Below are positions 38,174 through 46,538 of a stretch of DNA of 53,085 bases, piece by piece. The notes below the pieces were generated by a model. That model made no database searches. It had not been told where the DNA came from and saw only the letters and a program-made list of their open reading frames with translations. A program made the position numbers and the translations under genes. The stretch comes from Rhabdonatronobacter sediminivivens (lineage in GTDB: Bacteria; Pseudomonadota; Alphaproteobacteria; Rhodobacterales; Rhodobacteraceae), in assembly GCF_013415485.1 (NCBI RefSeq), contig NZ_JACBXS010000027.1, positions 1 through 53,085 of the forward strand, read 5' to 3'. Every line of letters begins with the position of its first letter. The stretch's first letter is position 1.

Positions 38174-39751
38174 ATGACAAAGACCAGACCCTCTGCCCCG
38201 TTCTCCAACGTGACTCGGCGTCAGCTCATGGCCGGCGCCGCCGCGCTCAGCGTCGGCGCGATGATCCCCGTCGCCGCATGGGCGGATGGCAGCCGCCTGA
38301 ATGTCCGTGCTTATCTGGAACCCGATGACTATGATCCGCTCGATGCCTCGGGCTTTCTGGAAGAGCTGCTGTATGGCTGCATCTATCGCAAGCTGATCCA
38401 GTATGTCCCGGGCGAGGAATGGGACTGGCAGCTTGATCTGGCCGAGAGCATCGAGCAGACCAGCCCCACCACCATCGAATTCCGCCTGAAGGAAGGCCAG
38501 ATGTGGTCCGACGGCTATGGCGAGATCACCGCCGAGGATGTCAAATTCTCGATGGACCGCCATATGGTCGAGGAGAACAACTCCCGCATCAAGCCTGACC
38601 TGGGCAGCTTCACCCATGTCGAAGTGACCGGGACTTATTCCGGCATCATCCATCTGGACCGGCCCTTTGCACCGCTCTGGACCATCGCCCTGCCCTATCT
38701 GGCCGGCACCGTGATCTGCAAGGAAGCGGTCGAGGCCGCAGGCGGCAAGATCACGACCGCCGTGCCGCCTGCCGTCTCGGGCCCCTATCGCGTGGTGGAA
38801 CACCGGCTGGGCGAGCGTTGGGTTCTGGAACGCAACCCCGAGTTTTCGGGCACGCCCGCCGATTTCGAGCGGGTGGACCTGATCGTTGTTGTGGACGATT
38901 CGGCAGCCGAAATCGCCAAGGACGCGGGCGATGTCGATTTCACATCCATCGGCGCCGGTTCAGTCCAGCGGCTGCGTGACAATCCGCCCGCAGGGTCCCG
39001 GATGACCGTGCACCCGGCGCTGTTCTATCACTGGGTCGGGCTGAACGTGCAGCATCCGAAGTTCGAAGATGAGCGCGTGCGCCAGGCGATCATGCACGCC
39101 ATCGACGTGCCCTCGATCATGCAGGCGGCGTTCTTCGACGTGGCCGAGCCCTCCACCGGCATCATCGCACCGGGGCTGATCGGGCACCGCCCCGAAACCC
39201 TGATCCCGCCACAGGCCGATTTCGCCCGCGCGCGCGAATTGCTGGACGAGGCCGGGATCGACCGGCTGGAAATCAATATCGACGTGCTCAACAATGTCAC
39301 CCACACCACGGCGGCGCAGGTGATGCAGGCGATGATGGCGCAGGCGGGGATCGACCTGAACATCAGCGTGCACGAATCGGGGTCATTCTGGAGCCTGGGC
39401 GTCGCCGCCGATGGCGACCGCTGGCAGGATCTGGAGCTGACGATCAAGCGCTTCTCGATGACCCCGGACCCGTATTACGCCACCGCCTGGTTCGTGTCCG
39501 ACCAGATCGGCGACTGGAACTGGGAGCAGTTCTCGAGTGAGGAATTCGACCGTCTGCATGACGAGGCCCTGTCCGAAACCGACCCCGATCTGCGCGACGA
39601 GATGTATCGGCGCATGCAGGACCTGATGGAAGAGTCAGGCGGTTACCGCTTCCTGACCCATGGGGTGACCGCCAACCTGTTCGCTGACAGCATCGCCCCC
39701 GCCACCCGTCCGGATGGCCTGCCGCTGGTGCAGTTCTTCCGCCGCGCCTGA
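38174..39751 (+). CDS. ABC transporter substrate-binding protein (peptide/nickel family 5), Tat-exported
   Basis: A 525-residue periplasmic SBP_bac_5 protein of the DppA/OppA type. The N-terminus has a twin-arginine signal (TRRQLMAGAAALSVGAM, Arg15-Arg16) with a likely cleavage after AAWA near residue 37, so it may fold in the cytoplasm before export. The body has the family pattern LAESIEQTSPTTIEFRLKEG and DVKFSMDRH. It captures the substrate for the importer encoded downstream. The ATG at 38174 has GGAG six bases upstream. A strong hairpin separates it from the permease gene. The ligand cannot be read from the sequence. Confidence 0.93.
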   Translation: MTKTRPSAPFSNVTRRQLMAGAAALSVGAMIPVAAWADGSRLNVRAYLEPDDYDPLDASGFLEELLYGCIYRKLIQYVPGEEWDWQLDLAESIEQTSPTTIEFRLKEGQMWSDGYGEITAEDVKFSMDRHMVEENNSRIKPDLGSFTHVEVTGTYSGIIHLDRPFAPLWTIALPYLAGTVICKEAVEAAGGKITTAVPPAVSGPYRVVEHRLGERWVLERNPEFSGTPADFERVDLIVVVDDSAAEIAKDAGDVDFTSIGAGSVQRLRDNPPAGSRMTVHPALFYHWVGLNVQHPKFEDERVRQAIMHAIDVPSIMQAAFFDVAEPSTGIIAPGLIGHRPETLIPPQADFARARELLDEAGIDRLEINIDVLNNVTHTTAAQVMQAMMAQAGIDLNISVHESGSFWSLGVAADGDRWQDLELTIKRFSMTPDPYYATAWFVSDQIGDWNWEQFSSEEFDRLHDEALSETDPDLRDEMYRRMQDLMEESGGYRFLTHGVTANLFADSIAPATRPDGLPLVQFFRRA

Positions 39752-39758
39752 TCTGCCT

Positions 39759-39792
39759 CCTGGCCCGTCCTGAACATGCGGGACGGGCCAGG
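39759..39792 (+). promoter_or_regulatory. 12-bp hairpin between binding-protein and permease genes
   Basis: CCTGGCCCGTCC (39759-39770) and GGACGGGCCAGG (39781-39792) pair perfectly around a ten-base loop, seven bases after the binding-protein stop. No U-tract follows. Such hairpins between a binding protein and its permeases commonly protect the upstream mRNA or attenuate downstream transcription so that the binding protein is in excess; that role is inferred. Confidence 0.65.
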
Positions 39793-39813
39793 GTTGCCAC
39801 TGGGGGAGCCCTG

Positions 39814-40758
39814 ATGCTGCAATACGCCTTTCAGCGTGTTCTGCTGGCGTTGGCCATTGTCTTTGTTGCCATATCAGCCCTGTTCACCATCATGATCACC
39901 CTGCCGGGGGATCCCACGACGGTGCTGCTGGGCCCGCGCGCCACGCCGGAATTGCGCGCGGCCTTTCGCGCCAACATGGGGCTGGATGATCCGGTTCTGG
40001 TGCAGATCGCCAATTTCTGGGGCCGCGTGCTCACCGGCGATCTGGGCATGGATTACAACCGCAACCGCCCCGTCGCCGAGGCCGTGTTCAGCGCCCTGCC
40101 GCATACCATGGCGCTGGTTTTCGGGGCGATCTTCTGGTCGGCCAGCCTGGGCATCCTGTTGGGCGCGTTTTCCGCCGACAATCGCAACAGCTGGCTGGAC
40201 CGGGTGACGGGGGTGATCTCGGTCGGGTTCATCGCGGCGCCCTCTTTCGTGGTGGCGCTCTATTCGCTGCTGCTGTTCAGCGTGACCCTGCGCTGGTTCC
40301 CCACCATCGGCGCCGGAGAGCCGGGCGACATCCTCAGCCGCCTGTATCATCTGGCGCTGCCTTCCTTTGCCATCGGGCTGGCCTGGGTGGGGTATGTGGC
40401 GCGGATCGTGCGGGCCTCGATGCTGGAAACCCTGGGCGAGAATTACATCCGCACCGCCCGCGCCTTTGGCCTGCCGCGCCGGACTGTCATCTACGGATAT
40501 GCCCTGCGGCTGGCCATCCTGCCGGCGGTGCAGGTGCTGGGCGTAGGGATCGGCGGGATGCTGTCCTCGGCGGTGTTTGCCGAGATCGTGTTCTCGCGCC
40601 CCGGGCTTGGCTCGCTCATTTATGACAGTGTTTCGGGGCGGAATTACCCGGTGGTGATGGGCTCCATGCTGGTGGCCATTGGCTTCTTTGTCACCTGCGC
40701 GCTGATCGCCGATCTGGTCAATGCCGCGCTGGACCCGCGCCACAGGGTGAAATCATGA
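39814..40758 (+). CDS. ABC transporter permease (DppB/OppB type)
   Basis: A 314-residue inner-membrane permease with six predicted helices. The N-terminal helix is followed by the periplasmic loop typical of DppB proteins (LPGDPTTVLLGPRATPE), and the cytoplasmic EAA loop reads YIRTARAFGLPRRTVIYGYA (about residues 210-229). It forms the translocation channel with the next gene's product. Its stop overlaps the next ATG as ATGA. Confidence 0.95.
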   Translation: MLQYAFQRVLLALAIVFVAISALFTIMITLPGDPTTVLLGPRATPELRAAFRANMGLDDPVLVQIANFWGRVLTGDLGMDYNRNRPVAEAVFSALPHTMALVFGAIFWSASLGILLGAFSADNRNSWLDRVTGVISVGFIAAPSFVVALYSLLLFSVTLRWFPTIGAGEPGDILSRLYHLALPSFAIGLAWVGYVARIVRASMLETLGENYIRTARAFGLPRRTVIYGYALRLAILPAVQVLGVGIGGMLSSAVFAEIVFSRPGLGSLIYDSVSGRNYPVVMGSMLVAIGFFVTCALIADLVNAALDPRHRVKS

Positions 40759-41600
40759 GCTTTCGCCATACCCTCGCGGGCCGATTGATGGCCGACCCCA
40801 TGGCCGTGGTGGCGCTGATCATCATCACCGCGCTGGTCGCAATCGCGGTCTTTGCCGATGTGATTTCGCCCCATGATCATACGGCGATGAACCTGGCGGA
40901 CCGCTTTGCGCCCCCGTCATCAACCTACTGGCTGGGCACCGACAATCTAGGGCGGGACACGTTTTCACGGCTGGCCCAGGGCAGCCGTATCGCGCTTTAT
41001 GTAGCGCTGACGGCGGTGACCATATCGGGGCTGATCGGGCTGGTTCTGGGCATGATCGCGGGGTTCGGGCCGCGCTGGCTGGACAATCTGCTGCTGTTCA
41101 TCTTCGACACGCTGCGGGCCTATCCCACCATCATCCTGGCGCTGGCGCTGGCGGCACTGATGCCCCGGGGCCTGTCCACGGTGATCATCGTGGTGGTCAT
41201 CACCTCCTTTGCCGAATACGGGCGGGTGGTGCGCACGCAGACGCTATCGCTGAAGAATGCCGAATTCATCCTGGCCGAACGCGCCATGGGGGCATCCTTC
41301 GGGCGGATCGTGTTCCACCATGTGCTGCCCAATGTGCTGGGGCCGTTCTTTATCCTGGCGGCGATGAACCTGCCGGTGGTGATCACCATCGAGGCCGGCA
41401 TGAGCTTTCTGGGCATCGGTGTGCCGCCCGGCACGCCCAGCTGGGGCGCCACGCTGAAGGACGGGTTCGACTATATCCGCAACACGCCCTGGATCATCAT
41501 TGCCGGGGGGCTGCCGCTGATCCTGGTCACGCTTGGCTTCACCTTTCTGGGCGAGGCGCTGCGCGACCAGCTTGACCCGAAACTGAGGAAATCACGATGA
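40755..41600 (+). CDS. ABC transporter permease (DppC/OppC type)
   Basis: A 281-residue second channel subunit with the DppC-type N-terminus (LADRFAPPSSTYWLGTDNLG, about residues 42-61) and the EAA loop (FILAERAMGASFGRIVFHHV). Six helices are predicted. It overlaps both neighbours by four bases (ATGA), so translation is coupled along the operon. Confidence 0.95.
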   Translation: MSFRHTLAGRLMADPMAVVALIIITALVAIAVFADVISPHDHTAMNLADRFAPPSSTYWLGTDNLGRDTFSRLAQGSRIALYVALTAVTISGLIGLVLGMIAGFGPRWLDNLLLFIFDTLRAYPTIILALALAALMPRGLSTVIIVVVITSFAEYGRVVRTQTLSLKNAEFILAERAMGASFGRIVFHHVLPNVLGPFFILAAMNLPVVITIEAGMSFLGIGVPPGTPSWGATLKDGFDYIRNTPWIIIAGGLPLILVTLGFTFLGEALRDQLDPKLRKSR

Positions 41601-42568
41601 CCGACACCCTGAATGTGGACGGGTTGACGGTCCATTACGCCACCCGCGAGGGCGCGCTGCAGGCCCTGCGCGATGTGGCGCTGGACGTGCCGCCTGGGCA
41701 GATCGTGGGGATCGTGGGCGAATCCGGCTGCGGCAAATCCACGCTGATCAACGCGCTGCTGCAACTGATGCCGGAAAACGCCCGCATCGCCAGCGGCGCC
41801 ATCCGGCTGGAGGGCGAGGATCTGATCGGCGCCCGCGCGCGCCGTCTGCGCGACCTGCGCGGACGCGATATTGCGGTGGTGTTTCAGGATCCCATGACCT
41901 CGCTCAACCCGGTGCTGACCATCGGACGGCAGATGCACGATATCCAATACCGCGAAAAGCGCAGCACCGCGGAAAAGCGCCGCATGGCCGCCGAGATGCT
42001 GGGCCGCGTGGGCCTGCCGGACCCTGCGGCCAAGCTGGACGCCTATCCGCATGAGCTTTCGGGCGGGCAACGCCAGCGCGTGGCCATCGCCATGGCGGTG
42101 CTGATGCGCCCCCGCCTGCTGATCGCCGACGAGCCCACCACCGCGCTGGACGCCACGCTGGAGGTGCAGATCATCGAGTTGCTGAAGGAGCTTCAGCAGG
42201 AAATCGGCTGCGCGATCCTCTTCATCTCGCACCATCTGGGGGTGATAGCGGAACTCTGCGACCGGGTGGTGGTCATGTATGCGGGCGAAGCGGTCGAGGA
42301 AGGCCCCGTTGCAGATGTGTTCCAGCGCCCCGGCCATCCCTATACCGCCAAGCTGATCGAATGTGACCCGGGCCGGATGAAGACGCGGGTGGCGCAACTC
42401 CCGTCCATCCCCGGCGATTTGCCAGACCTGACCGACCCGCCCGCGGGCTGCATCTTTCGGGACCGCTGCGACCGCGCCGCAGAAAGATGCCGCACCCGCC
42501 CGGACCGCGTAGCCCTGCGCGGGGCCCATTGGGCGCTCTGCCATTTCGCGGCCGAGGTCTCGGCATGA
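41597..42568 (+). CDS. ABC transporter ATP-binding protein (DppD type)
   Basis: A 323-residue ATPase with Walker [11 protein letters not shown] (about residues 39-48), signature LSGGQRQRV, Walker [13 protein letters not shown] and a switch His (FISHHLG). The C-terminal oligopeptide/dipeptide extension includes the cysteine motif [14 protein letters not shown], which in related importers binds an Fe-S cluster or metal. It pairs with the next ATPase. Confidence 0.95.
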   Translation: MTDTLNVDGLTVHYATREGALQALRDVALDVPPGQIVGIVGESGCGKSTLINALLQLMPENARIASGAIRLEGEDLIGARARRLRDLRGRDIAVVFQDPMTSLNPVLTIGRQMHDIQYREKRSTAEKRRMAAEMLGRVGLPDPAAKLDAYPHELSGGQRQRVAIAMAVLMRPRLLIADEPTTALDATLEVQIIELLKELQQEIGCAILFISHHLGVIAELCDRVVVMYAGEAVEEGPVADVFQRPGHPYTAKLIECDPGRMKTRVAQLPSIPGDLPDLTDPPAGCIFRDRCDRAAERCRTRPDRVALRGAHWALCHFAAEVSA

Positions 42569-43545
42569 GCGCGCCGATCCTGACCCTGCGCGATGTGGTG
42601 GTGGAGTTTCCCGCCCTCCATGGCCTGAAGGCACTCATGGCCCCGTCCGCCGAGCGCCGGGTGCAGGCGCTCAACGGCATCTCGCTTTCCGTGCAGCGGG
42701 GCGAAACCCTGGCCATCGTGGGCGAATCCGGCTCGGGCAAGACCACGCTCGCCCGTGCCATCAACGGGTTGCTACCCCTTGCCGGGGGTGAGGTCTGGTT
42801 CAACGACACCGCCCTGCATGCGCGCCCCGACTGGCACGCCACCCGCCGCCAGATGGCGATGATGTTCCAGGACCCGGTCGGCTCGCTCAGCCCGCGCAAG
42901 ACCGTGCGCGATCTGGTGCTGGAACCCTTCGCCATTCACAGGCTGCGCGTGGACAATGCCACGGCCAAGGCGACCGAGCTGTTGCGCGATGCCGGGCTGA
43001 ATGCCGATTTCCTGCACCGCTACCCGCACCAGCTTTCCGGTGGGCAGGCGCGGCGCGTGGGCGTCGCCCGGGCGCTGGCGCTCAACCCCGCGCTGGTGCT
43101 GGCGGATGAACCCACGGCGGGGCTGGATGTGTCGGTGCAGGGGGAAATCCTGAACCTGTTGAACCGGATCAAGGGCGACCACGGGCTGACGACGGTGATC
43201 ATCACCCATAACCTGAACATCCTGCGCCACATCGCCGACCGGATTGCGGTGATGTATCTGGGCCGGATCGTGGAGATCGGCCCGGTCGCGGCGATCATGG
43301 AGCGCCCGCGCCACCCTTACACCGCCGCCCTGATGTCCGCGAACCCTGAACCGGACCCCACCGCCCGGCGCGAACGGATCATCCTGTCGGGCGAAACCCC
43401 GGCCCTGACCGCCCGCCCGCCCGGGTGCGAGTTTCACACCCGCTGCCCTGTCGCACGCTCGGATTGCGCCCACCGCGTGCCCGCGCTGGACGCGGCAGGC
43501 ACGCGCGCAGTCTCCTGTCACTATCCACTTCCCGAGGACGCATGA
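42565..43545 (+). CDS. ABC transporter ATP-binding protein (DppF type)
   Basis: A 326-residue ATPase with Walker A GESGSGKTTL, signature LSGGQARRV, Walker B LVLADEPTAGLD and switch His (IITHNLN). The C-terminal extension has CEFHTRCPVARSDC, the second cysteine-motif copy. I chose the ATG at 42565, which overlaps the previous stop as ATGA; the in-frame upstream reading lies inside the previous gene. Confidence 0.95.
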   Translation: MSAPILTLRDVVVEFPALHGLKALMAPSAERRVQALNGISLSVQRGETLAIVGESGSGKTTLARAINGLLPLAGGEVWFNDTALHARPDWHATRRQMAMMFQDPVGSLSPRKTVRDLVLEPFAIHRLRVDNATAKATELLRDAGLNADFLHRYPHQLSGGQARRVGVARALALNPALVLADEPTAGLDVSVQGEILNLLNRIKGDHGLTTVIITHNLNILRHIADRIAVMYLGRIVEIGPVAAIMERPRHPYTAALMSANPEPDPTARRERIILSGETPALTARPPGCEFHTRCPVARSDCAHRVPALDAAGTRAVSCHYPLPEDA

Positions 43546-44969
43546 GCTACGGCATCTATATCGGGCGCAACCACAGCGCCGATGGTCACGCATGGCTGGC
43601 CGGGTACGGCGATGAACCCTCCAGCCACTGGCTGGAAATTGCCCCGCGTGCCGAACATGCCCCAGATGCAGTGATCGAGGTCGGTGTCTCGCCCGCCGCT
43701 GATTTGCCCGGCCAGCGCAGCACCATCCCCCAGGTGCCCCAGACCTTCCGCCACCTGCGCGTCAGCTACAGCTATTACCTGGGCGTGCCCGCGCCGATCA
43801 CCAATGGCGGGCTGAACGAACATGGCGTGGCGGTGCGCGATATCTGGTCAACCTCGCGCAAGGAACTGGTCGACATGACGCCCCCGGACCAGCGCGGGCC
43901 GAATTATTCGGACCTGGCCCGTCTGGTGCTGGAACGTGCGCGCACGGCCCGCGAAGGGGTGGACCTGATCGCCGCGCTGATCGCCGCGCATGGCTATTCC
44001 TGCTACGGTGGCAATTCCCATATCATCGCCGACCCTGACGAGGCCTGGGTGGTGATCGAATTCGCCGGCGCGCAGAAGCTCTGGGTGGCCGAGCGGCTGG
44101 GCCCGGACAGCATCCGCGCCAGCCGCCCCGGCTATATCGGCACCATCCCCGACCATCCCACCGCCGATTTTCTGTTCCCCGATCACTTCACCGATTTCGC
44201 GGTGCAACAGGGCTGGTATGACCCCGCGCAGGGTCCGCTCGATGTCAACGCCGTCTATGGCGATGGCAAGGGCCGCTGGGACGGTGTCGCCTGGATCGAG
44301 GATGAAATGTGCCAGCGCGCGGCCCGCCCTGAAAAGATCACCCTGCCTGATGTGATCTGGTCCATCGCCACCGAACGGCTGACCGGTGACACAGCCGGCT
44401 ATGGCCAGGTGGTGCCGCTGATGCACCCCGCGCATGACGCGCTGCGGGTGATGTGGCACGCGCCGGTGGGGCCGGTGACAGCGCCGCTGGTGCCGGTCTT
44501 CATGGGCATGACCGATGTGCCGCTGGAATACGGCCCCCACCGCTACCTGACCACCGGTGAAAGCGCGCGGTTCCTTGATGCCCGCCACGCCGGGCGCAAC
44601 GGCGATACCATCAGCCATGTGCCCCAGGGGGCCGAGGTCACACATTCCGCCTTTGCCGTGCACAAGCGCCTGATGCATCTGGCCTTTCAGTTGCAGGACC
44701 CGTTGCTGGCCGAGCTGTTCGACCACGCCCGCCGGGCCGAGGCCACCTTGGCCGCCGACCTGCCAGCCGTGCTGCGCTCCGCCGAAATACTGCTCGATCA
44801 GGGCGAAGAACACCTCGCCCGCCGCCTGCTGACGGTGCAGGCCGCCGATTGGCTCAACCGCGCCCTGCATGACGCCCAGGCCCTGGCCGAAGCCGCCGAG
44901 CATCGCCTGCGCAACCTCGGCGCGTTGAACCTCAGCGCCAACCCTCTGAAACCGGATCAGATCTGGTAA
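43542..44969 (+). CDS. Peptidase C69 (dipeptidase)-family Ntn hydrolase with Ser in place of the nucleophile Cys
   Basis: A 475-residue cytoplasmic protein with the C69/PepD-like pattern: TNGGLNEHGVAVRDIW near residues 86-101, then YGGNSHIIADPDEAWVVIEF. C69 dipeptidases use an N-terminal Cys after Met removal. Here the protein starts MSYGIYIGRNHSADGHAW, so Ser2 would be the N-terminal residue. It is either a Ser-type Ntn hydrolase or an altered enzyme. It overlaps the ATPase gene as ATGA and ends the operon, suggesting it cleaves the imported compound in the cytoplasm. Confidence 0.82.
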   Translation: MSYGIYIGRNHSADGHAWLAGYGDEPSSHWLEIAPRAEHAPDAVIEVGVSPAADLPGQRSTIPQVPQTFRHLRVSYSYYLGVPAPITNGGLNEHGVAVRDIWSTSRKELVDMTPPDQRGPNYSDLARLVLERARTAREGVDLIAALIAAHGYSCYGGNSHIIADPDEAWVVIEFAGAQKLWVAERLGPDSIRASRPGYIGTIPDHPTADFLFPDHFTDFAVQQGWYDPAQGPLDVNAVYGDGKGRWDGVAWIEDEMCQRAARPEKITLPDVIWSIATERLTGDTAGYGQVVPLMHPAHDALRVMWHAPVGPVTAPLVPVFMGMTDVPLEYGPHRYLTTGESARFLDARHAGRNGDTISHVPQGAEVTHSAFAVHKRLMHLAFQLQDPLLAELFDHARRAEATLAADLPAVLRSAEILLDQGEEHLARRLLTVQAADWLNRALHDAQALAEAAEHRLRNLGALNLSANPLKPDQIW

Positions 44970-44990
44970 CACCGGACGCCACCCGGCACC

Positions 44991-45013
44991 CTGACCGGCG
45001 CCGCGCCGGTCAG
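44991..45013 (+). terminator. GC-rich hairpin after the ABC/C69 operon
   Basis: CTGACCGGCGC (44991-45001) and GCGCCGGTCAG (45003-45013) are perfect 11-bp arms with a one-base centre, which fold as a 9-bp stem with a five-base loop. It lies 21 bases after the stop of the C69 gene. There is no U-tract, so it may be a 3' stabiliser or a Rho-assisted stop. Confidence 0.45.
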
Positions 45014-45030
45014 CGCCCCCGGGGCGCGCA

Positions 45031-45045
45031 GGGTGGGTGGGTGGG
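45031..45045 (+). other. G-quadruplex motif G3T repeated four times
   Basis: GGGTGGGTGGGTGGG is a perfect four-run motif with single-T loops, the arrangement known to give very stable parallel quadruplexes. It lies in the convergent gap between the C69 gene (+) and thpR (-), on the plus strand, so it would appear in any read-through RNA of the ABC operon. Confidence 0.7.
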
Positions 45046-45088
45046 CGCGGCCCGGGGGCGCTTCCCCCCTCATCCAGAAGCGCCGGCA

Positions 45089-45631
45089 TCAGGGCAGCAG
45101 CGGATACTCGGCCAACACGTCATACTCCGGCTCCGGCTGACGCAGCCAGGACCGCATCAACGCGAAATGGTCCACCCGGAACGGCCCCGCGCTCAACAGC
45201 CCCGCTGCGGCCACCGCCTGCTCCAGCCTCGGCAGGTCGGCGGCCTCGGGGGAAAAGCGCGACAGCGTGACATGGGGGACAAAGCGGCGCGCCTCCAGCG
45301 TCACCCCGGCGCGGCGCGCGGCCTGCGCCACCTTGGCCTGCAGATGTTCCAGCGCCGGTTCCGGCGCCACCCCCGCATGAAGGTTGCGTGGGCGCTTGCC
45401 TCCGAACAGCCCCAGCCCCCGCAGGCGCAGATCGAACGCGGGCGCGCGCAGATCGGACAGGGCCGCGTGCACTTCGTCCAGAACCGGATGCGACAGCTCG
45501 CCCAGAAACGCCAGCGTCAGATGCAGGTTCTCGGGCGCAACCCGGCGCGGCACCGGCAGCGCCATCTGCGTCAGCACCAGCGCGCTGCGGATATCCTGGG
45601 GCAGGGTCAGGGCGACAAAGCTACGAATCAT
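45089..45631 (-). CDS. thpR: RNA 2',3'-cyclic phosphodiesterase (2H family)
   Basis: A 180-residue 2H phosphoesterase. The paired catalytic motifs are HLTLAFLGEL (about residues 36-45) and HVTLSRFSP (about residues 120-128). The family opens 2',3'-cyclic phosphates in RNA and can act in reverse as a 2'-5' RNA ligase in vitro. The ATG at 45631 has AAGGA about six bases upstream. It is divergent from the SDR gene over 145 bases. No tRNA-processing partner is adjacent. Confidence 0.9.
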   Translation of the reverse strand: MIRSFVALTLPQDIRSALVLTQMALPVPRRVAPENLHLTLAFLGELSHPVLDEVHAALSDLRAPAFDLRLRGLGLFGGKRPRNLHAGVAPEPALEHLQAKVAQAARRAGVTLEARRFVPHVTLSRFSPEAADLPRLEQAVAAAGLLSAGPFRVDHFALMRSWLRQPEPEYDVLAEYPLLP

Positions 45632-45776
45632 GCGGGTCCTTCCGGCCGGGGTGGCCATCTTCTCGGCACCGACCCCAAAGCTCGGGCCCGCGCGGTTTTC
45701 AGCCATCGGGCGCTTCCCCTTCGCCCGCTCTCGTCCTAACTTGCGCCAAGTCACCTGATCAACCCGGAGCCTCCCC

Positions 45777-46538
45777 ATGCCCATCGACACGGCCAGCCTG
45801 AACGGCAAATCCGTCCTGATCACCGGCGCCAGCCGCGGAATCGGCGCCGAGGCGGCTCGCGCCTTTGCCCGGGCCGGGGCGAAACTGGGCCTGGCCGCGC
45901 GCAGCGCCGACAGCCTGGCCGAACTGGCCGGGGAAACCGGCGCGCTGGCCCTGCCCTGTGACGTGGCCGATTATGCCTCGGTCACCGCGGCGGTGGCACG
46001 GATGGAGTCCGAACACGGCCGTCTGGATGTGCTGATCAACAACGCAGGCGTAATCGACCCCATTGCCCCCATTGCCGACAGCGACCCCGAGGCCTGGGGC
46101 CAGCTTATCGACATCAACATCAAGGGCGTGTTCCACGGCATGCGCGCCGCCCTGCCCGGCATGATCGCCCGCGGAGGTGGCACCATCATCACCGTGGGCT
46201 CCGGCGCGGCCTATAATCCGCTCGAAGGCTGGGCCGCCTATTGCACCTCCAAGGCCGGGGCGCTGATGCTGGGGCGCGTGGCCGATGTGGAAACCCGGGG
46301 CCGGGGCATTCGGGTGCTCAGCCTGTCACCGGGCACCGTGGCGACCAACATGCAGGAACGCATACGCGACAGCGGCATCAACGCGGTCAGCCAACTGGAC
46401 TGGTCCGCGCATATCCCGCCCGAATGGCCCGCGCAGGCGCTCTTGTGGATGTGCACCGCCGATGCCGACGGCTGGATCGGGCGCGAGGTGTCCCTGCGCG
46501 AGGAGCCGATTCGCAAGCGGCTGGGCCTGATCTCGTGA
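45777..46538 (+). CDS. SDR-family oxidoreductase
   Basis: A 253-residue short-chain dehydrogenase/reductase. The cofactor motif TGASRGIG is at residues 16-23, NNAG near 88-91, and the catalytic Tyr155-x3-Lys159 in YCTSK. The substrate is unknown. Its stop overlaps the GTG start of the enoyl-CoA hydratase gene (GTGA), so the two are translationally coupled and may act in one acyl or hydroxyacid pathway. Confidence 0.92.
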   Translation: MPIDTASLNGKSVLITGASRGIGAEAARAFARAGAKLGLAARSADSLAELAGETGALALPCDVADYASVTAAVARMESEHGRLDVLINNAGVIDPIAPIADSDPEAWGQLIDINIKGVFHGMRAALPGMIARGGGTIITVGSGAAYNPLEGWAAYCTSKAGALMLGRVADVETRGRGIRVLSLSPGTVATNMQERIRDSGINAVSQLDWSAHIPPEWPAQALLWMCTADADGWIGREVSLREEPIRKRLGLIS

